Positions 46,444 through 55,392 of a stretch of DNA of 64,000 nucleotides are shown here, one piece after another. Made by a program: the position numbers and the translations under genes. The notes under the pieces were generated by a model. The model was not told where the DNA came from, ran no database searches, and was given only the letters and a program-made list of their open reading frames with translations. Numbering within the stretch: the stretch's first letter is position 1; every line of letters starts with the position of its first letter. This DNA comes from Bradyrhizobium viridifuturi (GTDB lineage Bacteria > Pseudomonadota > Alphaproteobacteria > Rhizobiales > Xanthobacteraceae): NCBI RefSeq assembly GCF_001238275.1, contig NZ_LGTB01000013.1, positions 119,515 through 183,514 of the forward strand, written 5' to 3'.

Positions 46444-46917
46444 TCAGTGATGCTTGATCAAGGCGTCGCGCGCGGCGGCAAGCTCGAGGAACGCCGCGCC
46501 ATTGCCGCCGCCGTCGGGATGCACCGTCTTGGCGGCGCGCTTGAACGCCTGCTGGATTTCGGTCGCCGCGAGATGGCGGCCGAACGGCAGGCCGAGCAAT
46601 TGCCGGTAGCGCTCCTCCTGCGTCAGCGCCTTCGGCGTCAAGCCGCGGCGGCCGAACTGCGGCGCGGACAATGTGTGCAGCGCATCGGCGACGATACCGA
46701 GACGGCGCAGCGCCATCGACTTGGTCCTGCGGTCGGCTGACTTCAGCGCCGCCTGGCGCAGGATCGGCAGTACCTGTGCGGCCGCATGTCGCAGCGTCTC
46801 GTCGATGTCGGTGGTGGCGATCTCGGCGATCAATTTGGCGATCTCGCGATAGTCCGGATCAGGCGCCGCGCAGAAGCGCTCGATCGCAACTTTCCAGTGT
46901 CTGATTTGCGGGTCCAT
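46444..46917 (-). CDS. J-domain-like protein
   Basis: A 157-residue protein. The C-terminal 55 residues form a J-domain-like segment (YRQLLGLPFGRHLAATEIQQ, then KTVHPDGGGNGAAFLELAAA) with the HPD triplet that stimulates Hsp70. The first 100 residues are a helical region of unknown role. It resembles small J-domain proteins of Bradyrhizobium; the partner chaperone is unknown. Confidence 0.75.
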   Translation of the reverse strand: MDPQIRHWKVAIERFCAAPDPDYREIAKLIAEIATTDIDETLRHAAAQVLPILRQAALKSADRRTKSMALRRLGIVADALHTLSAPQFGRRGLTPKALTQEERYRQLLGLPFGRHLAATEIQQAFKRAAKTVHPDGGGNGAAFLELAAARDALIKHH

Positions 46918-47000
46918 GATCGGTCCGTACTGTCATCCGAATATGGATGACAGCAACGCACAAACGCGGCTTGGCGTTTCGGTTGGCGCAGTTTTGAATA

Positions 47001-47016
47001 GTGTTGTCGACAACAC
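47001..47016. promoter_or_regulatory. Perfect 16-bp palindrome, candidate operator
   Basis: GTGTTGTCGACAACAC is a perfect inverted repeat 25 bp before the SDR start at 47042. Its core TTGTCGACAA resembles GntR-family operators. The regulator is not identified. Confidence 0.45.
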
Positions 47017-47041
47017 CAACAAATCAGAACGAGGAAACGCC

Positions 47042-47809
47042 ATGGCCCTTCTCGACAATCACATCGCCGTCATCACCGGTGCAGGCTCGGGCATCGGGCG
47101 CGCCATCGCATTGGGCTACGGCCGCGAGGGTGCGCGCGTGGTGCTGCTCGACATGAACGGCGATGCGGTGGCGGAAGCGGCCAAGGAGATCAAAGGCGCC
47201 GGCGGCAAGGCGGACAGCTTTGCGCTCGACGTGACCGATCGGAACGCCTGCGTCGCGATCGCAAGGCAGATCGCCGACAAGGTGGGGCCGGTCTCGATCC
47301 TGGTCAACAATGCCGGCATCGCGCGCCGTAACGGCATGCTCGGGGCCGACGAAGCCGTGATCAAGGATTGGGAAGACATCATCTCGATCAATCTCACAGG
47401 CGTCTTCAACGTCACGCATTCCTTCCTCGCGCCGCTACGCAAGAACAAGGGACGCATCGTCAATATCGGCTCGATCCAGTCCTTCGTGCATCTGCGCACA
47501 CCGAGTTCGCCGGCCTACACCGCCTCCAAGCACGGCGTGCTCGGCTTCACCAAGGCGCTGGCCGCCGAGCTCGGCAAGGACGGCGTGCGCGTCAATGCGA
47601 TCGGCCCCGGTTTCATCGAGACGCCGCTGAACGAGAAGGTGCGCGCCACCAATCCCGATCTCGTGAAAGTGTTCATGGACCACACCCCGCTGGGCCGCGC
47701 CGGCAAGCCGGAGGACATTGTCGGCCCGGCGATCTTCCTCGCCTCGGACCTCGCGGCCTATGTCTCCGGATCGATCGTGATGGTCGATGGCGGCTACCGG
47801 ACACTGTGA
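47042..47809 (+). CDS. SDR family oxidoreductase (3-oxoacyl-ACP reductase-like)
   Basis: A 255-residue classical SDR with TGAGSGIG near residue 13, NNAG near 89, Ser-Tyr-Lys (SIQS, then YTASKHG near residue 157), and a VSGSIVMVDGGYRTL ending. It is FabG-like in overall form, but the substrate of such isolated SDRs is often a sugar acid or alcohol. ATG 47042 has GAGGAAAC upstream. It is monocistronic and probably controlled through the palindrome at 47001. Confidence 0.85.
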   Translation: MALLDNHIAVITGAGSGIGRAIALGYGREGARVVLLDMNGDAVAEAAKEIKGAGGKADSFALDVTDRNACVAIARQIADKVGPVSILVNNAGIARRNGMLGADEAVIKDWEDIISINLTGVFNVTHSFLAPLRKNKGRIVNIGSIQSFVHLRTPSSPAYTASKHGVLGFTKALAAELGKDGVRVNAIGPGFIETPLNEKVRATNPDLVKVFMDHTPLGRAGKPEDIVGPAIFLASDLAAYVSGSIVMVDGGYRTL

Positions 47810-47977
47810 CGGATGGAACCGCAATCGTGGCGATTTCTGGGTATTTTGCTTACAAAGCAGGGAGTTAGCGAGGCGTTAAGGACTTGTTAACCAAACCGGC
47901 ACACCGTGGATCTACGGGGTAGTTGGTTCTCGATGTCTGCGCCTCATCGACGAGGCGGGCGTGATCGGGAGGAGTTC

Positions 47978-48238
47978 ATGTCATACGCGTCCACCGTACC
48001 GTCGCCGGAAGCACTGCTGCCGTCGCTGGCTCCAAATGAAATTGTCCCATTGCTGATCGGCGCGACCGTCGATGAAGTCGAGCGGGAGCTGGTGCTGCAG
48101 ACGCTCGCGCGCTGCGACGGCAATCGCACCCGCGCCGCGCGCGTGCTGGGACTGTCGGTCCGAACCTTGCGGAACAAGATTCGCGAATATTCAGCCGACG
48201 GCATCGACGTGCCGCATAGCGAGCACGCTGCGGCCTAG
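47978..48238 (+). CDS. Fis-type helix-turn-helix regulator
   Basis: An 86-residue protein: a short N-terminal region and a C-terminal Fis/NtrC-type HTH (LQTLARCDGNRTRAARVLGL followed by SVRTLRNKIREY). This is the DNA-binding part of sigma-54 activators without receiver or AAA+ domains, and resembles the C-terminus of FlbD. GGGAGGAG lies just before the ATG. Target genes are unknown. Confidence 0.85.
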   Translation: MSYASTVPSPEALLPSLAPNEIVPLLIGATVDEVERELVLQTLARCDGNRTRAARVLGLSVRTLRNKIREYSADGIDVPHSEHAAA

Positions 48239-48250
48239 CGGCCTCCGATG

Positions 48251-49252
48251 CTAGATCGGCAGGTCGATCGCAAGGCGCCGCCAGCGCGTCAACAACGCGC
48301 GATCATCGTCATGGAGGCAGCGAGCGAGATGCACGTCGCTCGCTGTACTCCGTTGCAGCGTCCCGGCGACCAACGCGGTCGCGTAGTCCCAATAGCCGCG
48401 CCGGCCGTCCGGATCCAGCGCGACCAGGGATTTTGCGAGAATCTCGACATAGATCGCGGTGGCGGCCTTGCGCCAGAGCGGACCTGCACGCGCCTCCGCA
48501 TCAGGCGCGCCAGTCCGCGGCTGCCACATCAGCCAGTAGTCTTCTTCTCCAGCTGCCCATTCAGATGACGGCAACGACGGATCGAGACACGGCGAGCGGC
48601 ACGCGAGCGGCCGCATCGTGCGCGCGTCGCAGAACACAGAGTAGCCGAGCCTGTCGTACCAGCTCACACGCAGCAAGCGGCCGATCTGATCCTGCTCAGC
48701 CGCCGCGAGTGGCCGCCGGCCCGTTTGCTCGAGATCGGCGGTGATCGCGGCCACGCGATCGCGATCGAACGGCTCGACTTCGAGCACCACCCCGACATTG
48801 CGCGGGAACAGCGCATCGAGCATGTCGACCATCTCGCGATAGAATGCGCGCGCCAGGCCATTGCCACGCCACGTCTTCTCGATGCCGACATGGTTGCAAA
48901 AGATCATATTGCTTGCGTGATCGTAGGTGAAGAAGCCGAGCCCGATCGCGCGCCCGGTGGCGCGCAGGATGAAGCAGCGCGAGTCGAGCCGATAGGACAT
49001 CTCCTGGCCGCCGACACTGAAATGCCTGATCTCGCCGACATCATCCGACAACAGCCAGCGCAGGATATCGTCAGGACTGTCGCGCTCGATCGCGGGAAAC
49101 AAGTGCTCGTAGAGCTCGAGCACGCCCGTGCTGCGAAAGCTTGCTTCGTCAAGCACATGCTGCCGCGTCACGACGATGTCGAGCGGTTGCGGTTCGTCGC
49201 CGTAGCTGCCGTCCAGAACCCGCAATGCGTCCTCCGTTGTCATAATGCCCAT
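48251..49252 (-). CDS. GNAT-like N-acetyltransferase family protein
   Basis: A 333-residue protein. The central part (about 80-190) has a GNAT-like core with FILRATGRAIGLGFFTYDHA and GIEKTWRGNGLARAFYREMV, where the R/Q-x2-G-x-G/A acetyl-CoA motif is recognisable (TWRGNGLA). The C-terminal 150 residues are not similar to anything I know. ATG 49252 is one of two close starts (49243). Confidence 0.68.
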   Translation of the reverse strand: MGIMTTEDALRVLDGSYGDEPQPLDIVVTRQHVLDEASFRSTGVLELYEHLFPAIERDSPDDILRWLLSDDVGEIRHFSVGGQEMSYRLDSRCFILRATGRAIGLGFFTYDHASNMIFCNHVGIEKTWRGNGLARAFYREMVDMLDALFPRNVGVVLEVEPFDRDRVAAITADLEQTGRRPLAAAEQDQIGRLLRVSWYDRLGYSVFCDARTMRPLACRSPCLDPSLPSSEWAAGEEDYWLMWQPRTGAPDAEARAGPLWRKAATAIYVEILAKSLVALDPDGRRGYWDYATALVAGTLQRSTASDVHLARCLHDDDRALLTRWRRLAIDLPI

Positions 49253-49355
49253 GGAATTATGACTGTTGATCGCTCGCATCGGTGCCGCGAGGCAGAATTG
49301 AAGCCGTCGTCCAACCTCTGTTACAAGCGGCTTCAAATCGCGACGGAGCATACCA

Positions 49356-49883
49356 GTGGCTGACGAGACAACTTCCCGCCAGGGGGCACGAGGAGCGCAG
49401 GGGCCGCAGGGCCGTCAGGGCGAACCGGGAAAGCCCGGACCGCAGGGACATCCCGGGCGGCCGGGGCCGGAAGGTGCGCGCGGCAAGCCGGGTCCGCAGG
49501 GCAAGGCGGGTGTGGTTGGAAAGGCCGGCCCTCAGGGCAAGCCGGGGGCGCAGGGCAAGGCAGGCGCGCAGGGCCTGCGCGGCGAAGCTGGTCCTCAGGG
49601 CCCGCAGGGACCGGCCGGTCCGCGCGGTGAAGCCGGCCCGCCCGGCCAATTGCCGTCGATCGAGCAGGTGATGCCGTGGCTGCACATGATCTTCGACGCC
49701 TGGGAAGACTACAAGCGCACCAAGGAGCGAGAAGCTGCCGAGTTCGCCGAGCGCGATGCCGCCGAGCGCGCCGCGGCGGAGGCGATCGCGCTTGACGTCG
49801 ACGCGATCGATTTCGCTGAAGATGACGACGAAGACGACGGTCACAAGAAAAAGAAGAAGCACCGCAAGAAGGACAGGAAGTAA
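49356..49883 (+). CDS. Collagen-like protein
   Basis: A 175-residue protein whose residues 10-97 consist almost entirely of Gly-X-Y triplets rich in Gln, Pro, Lys and Ala ([19 protein letters not shown] and onwards). A short helical domain (about 98-160, charged) and an Asp/Glu then Lys-rich tail ([20 protein letters not shown]) follow. There is no signal peptide, so it is either cytosolic or exported by an unknown route. The GTG start at 49356 is preceded by GGAGC. Bacterial collagen-like proteins are often surface adhesins or spore/phage components; which applies here is unknown. Confidence 0.85.
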   Translation: MADETTSRQGARGAQGPQGRQGEPGKPGPQGHPGRPGPEGARGKPGPQGKAGVVGKAGPQGKPGAQGKAGAQGLRGEAGPQGPQGPAGPRGEAGPPGQLPSIEQVMPWLHMIFDAWEDYKRTKEREAAEFAERDAAERAAAEAIALDVDAIDFAEDDDEDDGHKKKKKHRKKDRK

Positions 49884-49939
49884 CCCTTTCTGTCACCGCG
49901 CGGCGACACGACCCACGAGATGCGTGTCGCGCGCGACGT

Positions 49940-50167
49940 TCACCGCTCGGTCCCGGGATTGGCCGGAGGATCGGACGGCCGGGCGAGTTGCATCAACTGA
50001 AATACCCAGCGCATCGCGTAGTACCAGGCAACACCCGCGAACGCCCCGCACGCCGACAGGATGACGACGTTGGCAAGGTCGATCGTACCGCTCGACCACA
50101 GCATGCCGCAGGTCCAGAGCACGGCGAACGCAATCGAGCAGAGAGTGAGCAGGGCGGCAGGCTTCAT
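49940..50167 (-). CDS. Small membrane protein
   Basis: A 75-residue protein with two hydrophobic segments (LLTLCSIAFAVLWTCGMLW and VVILSACGAFAGVAWYYAM). The ATG at 50167 is followed by a typical N-terminal positively charged start. Family unknown. Confidence 0.65.
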   Translation of the reverse strand: MKPAALLTLCSIAFAVLWTCGMLWSSGTIDLANVVILSACGAFAGVAWYYAMRWVFQLMQLARPSDPPANPGTER

Positions 50168-50254
50168 GGCGTGGCTCCGGGGCCGGGGATGAGCGGCAAC
50201 GATGCCCGGTGGCCTGACGCGTTACCGTGACCTGCATCACGGAATGCGCTGGCC

Positions 50255-50521
50255 TCAGCCGAACCGCAGGCGTGAACGCTCCCTCGCCTTCTCCGCCTCG
50301 ATCTCGCGATCGCGGGCCGGCGCCGTGGTCTGCAACGAGATCAGGAGTTTTCGCGCAGCAGCGGAGACCTCGGCCACGGCGAGGTTGAAGGCGGCGTCAT
50401 TGGACTGCGACGGCTTGTTGAAGCCACTCAATTTGCGCACGAATTGCAACGCCGAGGCATGGATCTCGTCTTCGGTGGCGGGCGGCTCGAAGTTGAACAG
50501 CGTCTTGATATTGCGGCACAT
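50255..50521 (-). CDS. DUF2277 family protein
   Basis: An 88-residue protein starting MCRNIKTLFNFEPPATEDEI, the DUF2277 signature (MCRNI..L.NFEPPAT). It continues ASALQFVRKLSGF and ends in a charged helix. It is found mostly in Alphaproteobacteria and Actinobacteria; function unknown. Confidence 0.85.
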   Translation of the reverse strand: MCRNIKTLFNFEPPATEDEIHASALQFVRKLSGFNKPSQSNDAAFNLAVAEVSAAARKLLISLQTTAPARDREIEAEKARERSRLRFG

Positions 50522-50641
50522 GTCGTTCTCCCTCGCCCGCATTTTGGGGGCTTGCGTCTCAAAGACGATCGGCTGCTGCAAAATACGACATCGTGGTCTA
50601 TTCTGGCAGCCCCATGGTCCACGATGGAAACGAGGTTCCGG

Positions 50642-50887
50642 ATGAGCCACGTGATCTACAAGGTGGTCCAGCACGATGGCGGCTGGGCCTATACCGTCGA
50701 CGGGGTGTTCTCCGAACCGTTTCCAACCCATGCCGCGGCGCTTGCCGCCGCCCGGCGCGCGGCCAACGAACAGCGCGTGCCCGGGCGCACCGAGGCGATC
50801 CAGTACGAGACCTCGGACGGCAAATGGCTGACCGAGACCGCCTCCGGCAGCGACCGCCCGGAAACCGAAGTCGAGGACGGCCGCTAG
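50642..50887 (+). CDS. DUF2188 family protein
   Basis: An 81-residue protein with the DUF2188 pattern: IYKVVQHDGGWAYTVDGVFS, then FPTHAAALAAARRAANEQRV, and IQYETSDGKWLTE. Function unknown. Confidence 0.8.
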   Translation: MSHVIYKVVQHDGGWAYTVDGVFSEPFPTHAAALAAARRAANEQRVPGRTEAIQYETSDGKWLTETASGSDRPETEVEDGR

Positions 50888-50902
50888 TTCCGTTGCGCAG
50901 CT

Positions 50903-51631
50903 TCAGAATGGAACCTGTACGCCGAGCCGGTCAAAGAACGCCCGCCCCCGGTCGGTGATCCGCAGCGCGCGCGGAATCCGATGCGGCGCAACGCCGCGCA
51001 TCTCGACCAGCCGCGCCAGCACGGCATTGGCAAACGGACCGGCGAGGTGCGGCACGCGCTCGGTCCAGTCGTTGCAAAGCCGCAGATGCGGCTGCCGCAC
51101 CGGATCGAAATCGATCTGTTCAGCACGGCACCACGCCAACCCCTGCTCGGTGACGTGCCCCTCGCGGCCATCGATGATGACGAGGCGGCGGCGGATCAGC
51201 GCATTCGACAACAGCACGCCGAGCTGGCCGGCAAGATGATGATAGCAGGTGCGCGATTGCCTGAGCTGCTCGGCCGGCATCGCACGCCTCGGCCCGGCAG
51301 GGGTCTTCGCCGCCAGATCGACCAGATTCTCGATCAGCGCTGCGACGTCGTCGTCCCTGATCCGGTAGTATCTGAACCTGCCCTGCGCCCACACCGACAG
51401 CACGCGCGCATCGACCAGCTTCTGCAGATGCGCGCTGGCGCCTTGCGGCGAAATGCCGGCAACCACGGCAAGCTCGCCTGCCGGCAACGCCTTGCCGTCG
51501 GCCAGCGCGCTGACCATGGCCTCGCGCACCGGATCGCCCAATGCCTCGGCGATCCGCGAAAATCCCGTCTGCACGGATTGGGATGATCCCACCGCATCCT
51601 CCTCCAGGTCGCGCAAGAACGTCCTAGCCAC
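50903..51631 (-). CDS. ArsR/SmtB family regulator
   Basis: A 242-residue regulator with an N-terminal winged HTH (about 20-105): RIAEALGDPVREAMVSALAD, then VAGISPQGASAHLQKLVDAR with the recognition helix, and RFRYYRIRDDDVAALIENL. The C-terminal 120 residues (RTCYHHLAGQLGVLLSNALI) include a Cys-His pair typical of ArsR-like proteins with an extra domain. It is divergent from the SnoaL-like gene, with a palindrome between them as likely operator. Confidence 0.85.
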   Translation of the reverse strand: MARTFLRDLEEDAVGSSQSVQTGFSRIAEALGDPVREAMVSALADGKALPAGELAVVAGISPQGASAHLQKLVDARVLSVWAQGRFRYYRIRDDDVAALIENLVDLAAKTPAGPRRAMPAEQLRQSRTCYHHLAGQLGVLLSNALIRRRLVIIDGREGHVTEQGLAWCRAEQIDFDPVRQPHLRLCNDWTERVPHLAGPFANAVLARLVEMRGVAPHRIPRALRITDRGRAFFDRLGVQVPF

Positions 51632-51653
51632 ATTCGCCCTGCCGCGAAACTCA

Positions 51654-51671
51654 TTTCAGATTTTCCTGAAA
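51654..51671. promoter_or_regulatory. Inverted repeat between arsR-type and SnoaL-like genes
   Basis: TTTCAG-N6-CTGAAA is a perfect 6-bp inverted repeat 23 bp before the ArsR-type start and 48 bp before the divergent gene, the expected place for an ArsR-type operator. Binding is inferred from position only. Confidence 0.45.
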
Positions 51672-51718
51672 CGTCGCGACAGCCGCTTCCGGTCAAATCG
51701 GCGCGGTCAACGCAACAG

Positions 51719-52132
51719 ATGGGAACAATCATGACAGCCGGCAACACCGACGCGGAACGCATCTACAGGCTCTGGGACGAGGCCCTCGGCCACAAGGACC
51801 TCGAGGCGGCGCTCGCGCTCTACGCGCCCGACGCCTCGATCGAGAGTCCGCTGGTTCAGCATTTGATGCAGACCAAGGACGGGATCGTAAGGGGCCGCGA
51901 GGCGCTGCGCGAATTCATCGCGCGCGTGTTCCGCACCAACCCGCCGCAGCGGCGGCGCTTCAAGCAAGGCTTCTTCAGCGACGGCCGGATTCTGACCTGG
52001 GAATATCCGCGCCAGTCCCCGGACGGCGATCAAATGGATCTCGTCGAGGTCATGGAGATCGAGGATGGCCTGATCCAGCGCCACCGCGTCTATTGGGGAT
52101 GGTATGCGCTGAACGTGCTGAGGGCAGGCTAG
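51719..52132 (+). CDS. SnoaL-like / nuclear transport factor 2-like protein
   Basis: A 137-residue protein of the SnoaL/NTF2 fold: an N-terminal helix (IYRLWDEALGHKDLEAALAL), YAPDASIESPLVQHL, then GREALREFIARVFRTNPPQR and a WEYPRQSPDGDQMDLVEVME strand set. It could start at ATG 51719 or ATG 51731. It is divergent from, and probably controlled by, the ArsR-type regulator. Reaction unknown. Confidence 0.78.
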   Translation: MGTIMTAGNTDAERIYRLWDEALGHKDLEAALALYAPDASIESPLVQHLMQTKDGIVRGREALREFIARVFRTNPPQRRRFKQGFFSDGRILTWEYPRQSPDGDQMDLVEVMEIEDGLIQRHRVYWGWYALNVLRAG

Positions 52133-52245
52133 CGCCAAGACGTCTTCGCCAGCCGCGCTGGCGTACCTCTCGGACAACGCTTTCCCTCATGCTAGGCTTG
52201 CACCGAAGCGGCTGGACAAACGCGCCGCGCGTGGGGAGAAGCACC

Positions 52246-53306
52246 ATGATCCGTTTGTGCGCGGCACTTCTGGCCGCCCTCGTCTCGATCTCGGTACCGG
52301 CCATGGCTGCAGATTATCCCGCGCCGCAGGATGGCGAGTGGATCGCAAAGGACTTCAAGTTCCACAGCGGCGAGGTGATGCCGGAACTGCGGCTGCACTA
52401 CACCACGGTCGGCGCGCGACCGGGCAGCCGGTGCTGGTGCTGCACGGTTCCGGCGGCTCGGCCGCCAGCATGCTGACGCCGGCGTTTGCCGGCCAGCTGT
52501 TCGGCCCGGGCCAGCCGCTCGACGCAGCGAAATACTTCATCATCATCCCCGACGGCATCGGGCACGGCAAATCGTCGAAGCCGTCGGATGCGATGCGCAC
52601 CAGCTTTCCGAAATACGACTACAACGACATGGTCGACGCGCAGTACCGGCTCGTCACCGAAGGGCTCGGCATCAAGCATCTGCGGCTCGTGATCGGCAAC
52701 TCGATGGGCGGCATGCACAGCTGGATCTGGGGCGTGCGGTATCCGCAGATGATGGACGTGGTGGTGCCGATGGCCTCGCAGCCGACTGCGATGGCCGCGC
52801 GCAACTGGATCCTGCGCCGGACCATGCTGGAAACAATCCGCAACGACCCCGATTACAACGGCGGCAATTACACCAGCCAGCCGCGCATGATGAAATACGC
52901 CATCGCAGCCTATCGCTTCGCCAGCGCCGGCGGCACGCTCGGCTACCAGACGCTGGCGCCGTCGGCGCCGCAGGCCGACAAGATGGTCGATGACCAGCTG
53001 GCGTTGCCGGTCACCGCGGATGCCAACGACTACATCTATCAATGGGAGGCCTCGCACGACTACGATCCGTCCGCCGGGATGGAGAAGATCGAGGCCACCC
53101 TGCTCGCGATCAACGCCGCCGACGATGAGCGCAATCCGCCGGAGACCGGCGTGACTGAAGCTGCGGTGAAGCGGATCAAGAACGGCAAGATCTATCTGAT
53201 CCCGGCAAGCAGCGAAACGCGCGGCCACCTCACGACCGGCGACGCCAAATTCTACGCCAGGCAATTGCAGGAGCTGTTGCAGACCGCGCCGCAACGGACG
53301 ATGTAG
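52246..53306 (+). CDS. Secreted alpha/beta hydrolase, homoserine acetyltransferase-like (frameshifted)
   Basis: A protein of about 353 residues after repair, with a signal peptide (LLAALVSISVPAMA). The fold is shown by VLVLHGSGGSAASMLTPAFA, the nucleophile elbow GNSMGG near residue 155, and IWGVRYPQMMDVVVPM, resembling MetX-type acyltransferases/hydrolases. The frame breaks near 52419. Restoring one base joins LRLHYTTVGAR to TGQPVLVLHG. GGGGAGAAG precedes ATG 52246. Confidence 0.8.
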
Positions 53307-53323
53307 CGATCGAGGTCAGGACG

Positions 53324-53671
53324 ATGTCCGCAACTCGCTTTCGTCGTACAGCGCTGAGCCTACCCGACGTGATTGAAGGCGCGCATCACGGCACAGCCGA
53401 CTTCCGCGTCGGCAAGCGCATCTTCGCGACGCTCGGCTATCCCGACAAGGATTGGGGCATGGTGAAGCTGACGCCGGAGCAGCAGGCTGTCGTGGTCGAG
53501 GCTGAGCCGGAAATCTTCCGGCCGGTGCCGGGCGGCTGGGGCAAGGGCGGCAGCACCAATGTCCGTCTCGCCAAAGCCGACCAGCTCACGCTGCGCAGCG
53601 CGCTGACGATGGCGCGGGACAACATCGCAGCGAAGCCCGCGAAGAAGGCACGCACGAAGAAGCCAGCCTGA
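53324..53671 (+). CDS. MmcQ/YjbR family protein
   Basis: A 115-residue MmcQ/YjbR-like protein: LSLPDVIEGAHHGTADFRVG, then FATLGYPDKDWGMVKLTPEQ, and PGGWGKGGSTNVRLAKAD. The family has a CyaY-like fold and is thought to bind DNA or nucleotides, without established function. A Lys/Ala tail (KPAKKARTKKPA) follows the domain. It lies 17 bp after the alpha/beta hydrolase gene. Confidence 0.85.
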   Translation: MSATRFRRTALSLPDVIEGAHHGTADFRVGKRIFATLGYPDKDWGMVKLTPEQQAVVVEAEPEIFRPVPGGWGKGGSTNVRLAKADQLTLRSALTMARDNIAAKPAKKARTKKPA

Positions 53672-53825
53672 ACGGCGCGATCCCGCACTGCATCACGGAG
53701 ACCGCACCGCTTCGCTCATTCTTTGAGCATGCATCCCGCACGCGGTTCGTGCCTAATCGCGCAAACACCGGATTCGCGCGCGGGCGTTGCGCGGATCACG
53801 CACAAGGTTTTCGCGGAGGAATGCA

Positions 53826-54179
53826 ATGCGAAGGCTGACGCATGGCGCGGTGCTCGCGTGGCTCGTCATCATGGCGGGCGCTGCGCTGGCGTTCGACAAC
53901 GGCCAATACGAAAATGTGCCGCCCGATATCCGCGCCTGGTTCAAGAGCGTGATCGCGCCGAACGGCGTGCCGTGCTGCGACATCTCCGATGGCCATCGCA
54001 CCAGCTACGATGTTCGGGGCGGTGCCTATTGGGTGCCGATCGAGGGCGAATGGATGATGGTGCCGGAGCGCGCCGTGATCCGCGATCGCGGCAATCCGGT
54101 CGGCGAGGCCGTGGTGTGGTACGTGCATCACCGCGGCAGCATCATCATCAGCTGCTTCGTGCCGGCGGACGCGGTCTGA
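53826..54179 (+). CDS. Small secreted protein with Cys pair
   Basis: A 117-residue protein with a signal peptide (AWLVIMAGAALA). The mature part starts FDNGQYENVPPDIRAWFKSV, has NGVPCCDISDGHRTSYDVRG with a vicinal Cys pair, and ends with SIIISCFVPADAV. This type of small periplasmic protein is common in Bradyrhizobium; function is unknown. GCGGAGGAATGCA precedes the ATG. Confidence 0.72.
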   Translation: MRRLTHGAVLAWLVIMAGAALAFDNGQYENVPPDIRAWFKSVIAPNGVPCCDISDGHRTSYDVRGGAYWVPIEGEWMMVPERAVIRDRGNPVGEAVVWYVHHRGSIIISCFVPADAV

Positions 54180-54354
54180 CGGCTCTGCATCGGACGTGCG
54201 GTGCGCGCCAGCCCCGGGCCGATCGCGCCAATTTGAAACATCTACCTTCTGTTAACCTTACTTTTTAACCAATAATTAAGGATACGTTTGCGGGCGCAAC
54301 GCGGCCCGGCCTAGCGTCCGCACACTGCTCCGTAACCGCGGGTTGGTGCGTGCC

Positions 54355-54768
54355 ATGAGCTATCGAACATCCGGGGCGCTGCTGGCGTCCCTCGGCATTG
54401 CAGCGCTGCTGCTTGCTTCCTCGACCGAGACCGATGCGAGATCCGGAGCCGCGCCGCGCGGCACGTTCTCCTCGCACCATCCGGCCTTCCGCCACCATGT
54501 GCGGGTGCCCGGCATCGTGTTGCCCGGGACGAGCGGATATTATGACGACGCGCTGGCCGCGGCTCCCCTCGCCGCCGAGGTCCCGGCGCCGGTCTCGAAC
54601 GACGTCCGCTACACCTACACCCAGGACGTGCCCTGGGATTGGGCGCACCGCTATCCGCCGGCGGTGGCGCCGTCCGATCGCCCCTATGTGTCGAGCTGCC
54701 CCACGGAGACCGTGACGGTGCCGGGACGCGGCGGTGACCGTACGATCAACATCACGCGGTGCTACTGA
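54355..54768 (+). CDS. Small secreted Pro/Ala-rich protein
   Basis: A 137-residue protein with a signal-like start (LLASLGIAALLLASS), a His/Pro-rich middle (FSSHHPAFRHHVRVPGIVLP) and a C-terminus with two Cys (SSCPTETVTVPGRGGDRTIN then ITRCY) probably joined by a disulfide. Function unknown. A terminator follows at 54801. Confidence 0.65.
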   Translation: MSYRTSGALLASLGIAALLLASSTETDARSGAAPRGTFSSHHPAFRHHVRVPGIVLPGTSGYYDDALAAAPLAAEVPAPVSNDVRYTYTQDVPWDWAHRYPPAVAPSDRPYVSSCPTETVTVPGRGGDRTINITRCY

Positions 54769-54800
54769 GCGAGAGCTTCACCCGGATCGCGAAAACAAAA

Positions 54801-54834
54801 GAGGCCGCCCGCAAGGACGGCCTCTCGTTTTTTT
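54801..54834. terminator. Bidirectional intrinsic terminator
   Basis: A stem of GAGGCCG paired with CGGCCTC (loop 10 nt, further pairs possible) is followed by a TTTTTTT run on the plus strand, with an A-rich run before it that becomes a T-rich tail on the other strand. It separates the convergent genes ending at 54768 and 54865. Confidence 0.85.
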
Positions 54835-54864
54835 GCGGCACTCTCTCCGAGGGCGAAACGCCGC

Positions 54865-55352
54865 TCAGTGATCCTCGCCTTGCAGATGCCCGACGTGCTT
54901 CTGGGTGTAGAGCTCAAGACCGATGCGCTTGATCAGGTCGAGCTGGGTCTCGAGGAAGTCGATGTGGTGTTCCTCGTCCTTCATCAACTGCTCGAACAGG
55001 TCGCGGCTGACGTAATCCTTGACGCCGTGGCAGTAGGTCGCCGCCTCCTGGTAGAGCGTGCGGGCGCCGATCTCGGCGCCAGGTCGCACTCGATGATCTC
55101 CTTGACGTCCTGGCCGATCTTCAGCGGATCGAGCACCTGCAGGTTCGGGAAGCCGTCGAGGAACAGGATGCGATCGACGAATTTGTCGGCGTGCTCCATC
55201 TCCTCGATGGATTCCTTGCGCCAGACCTTGGCCATCTCCAGCAGGCCCCAATTGTTGAGCATCCGGTAGTGCAGCCAGTACTGATTGATGGCGGTCAGTT
55301 CGCTGCGCAGCCCCTTGTTCAGATAATCGATGACCTTCGGGTCGCCTTGCAT
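54865..55352 (-). CDS. bfr: Bacterioferritin (frameshifted)
   Basis: A haem-containing ferritin of about 162 residues after repair. From ATG 55352 the ferroxidase residues Glu18, Glu51 and His54 and the haem ligand Met52 are in the usual places ([19 protein letters not shown] and [13 protein letters not shown]). Near 55080 one base is missing: the frame then reads ECDL, and the rest ([20 protein letters not shown] and [20 protein letters not shown]) continues only after restoring it. It stores iron. A perfect Irr-type element lies 40 bp upstream and the ferredoxin partner gene is next upstream. Confidence 0.9.
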
Positions 55353-55392
55353 GATCCACTCCACCTGTCGCGGCCACCGTTGGCCGGTCTGA

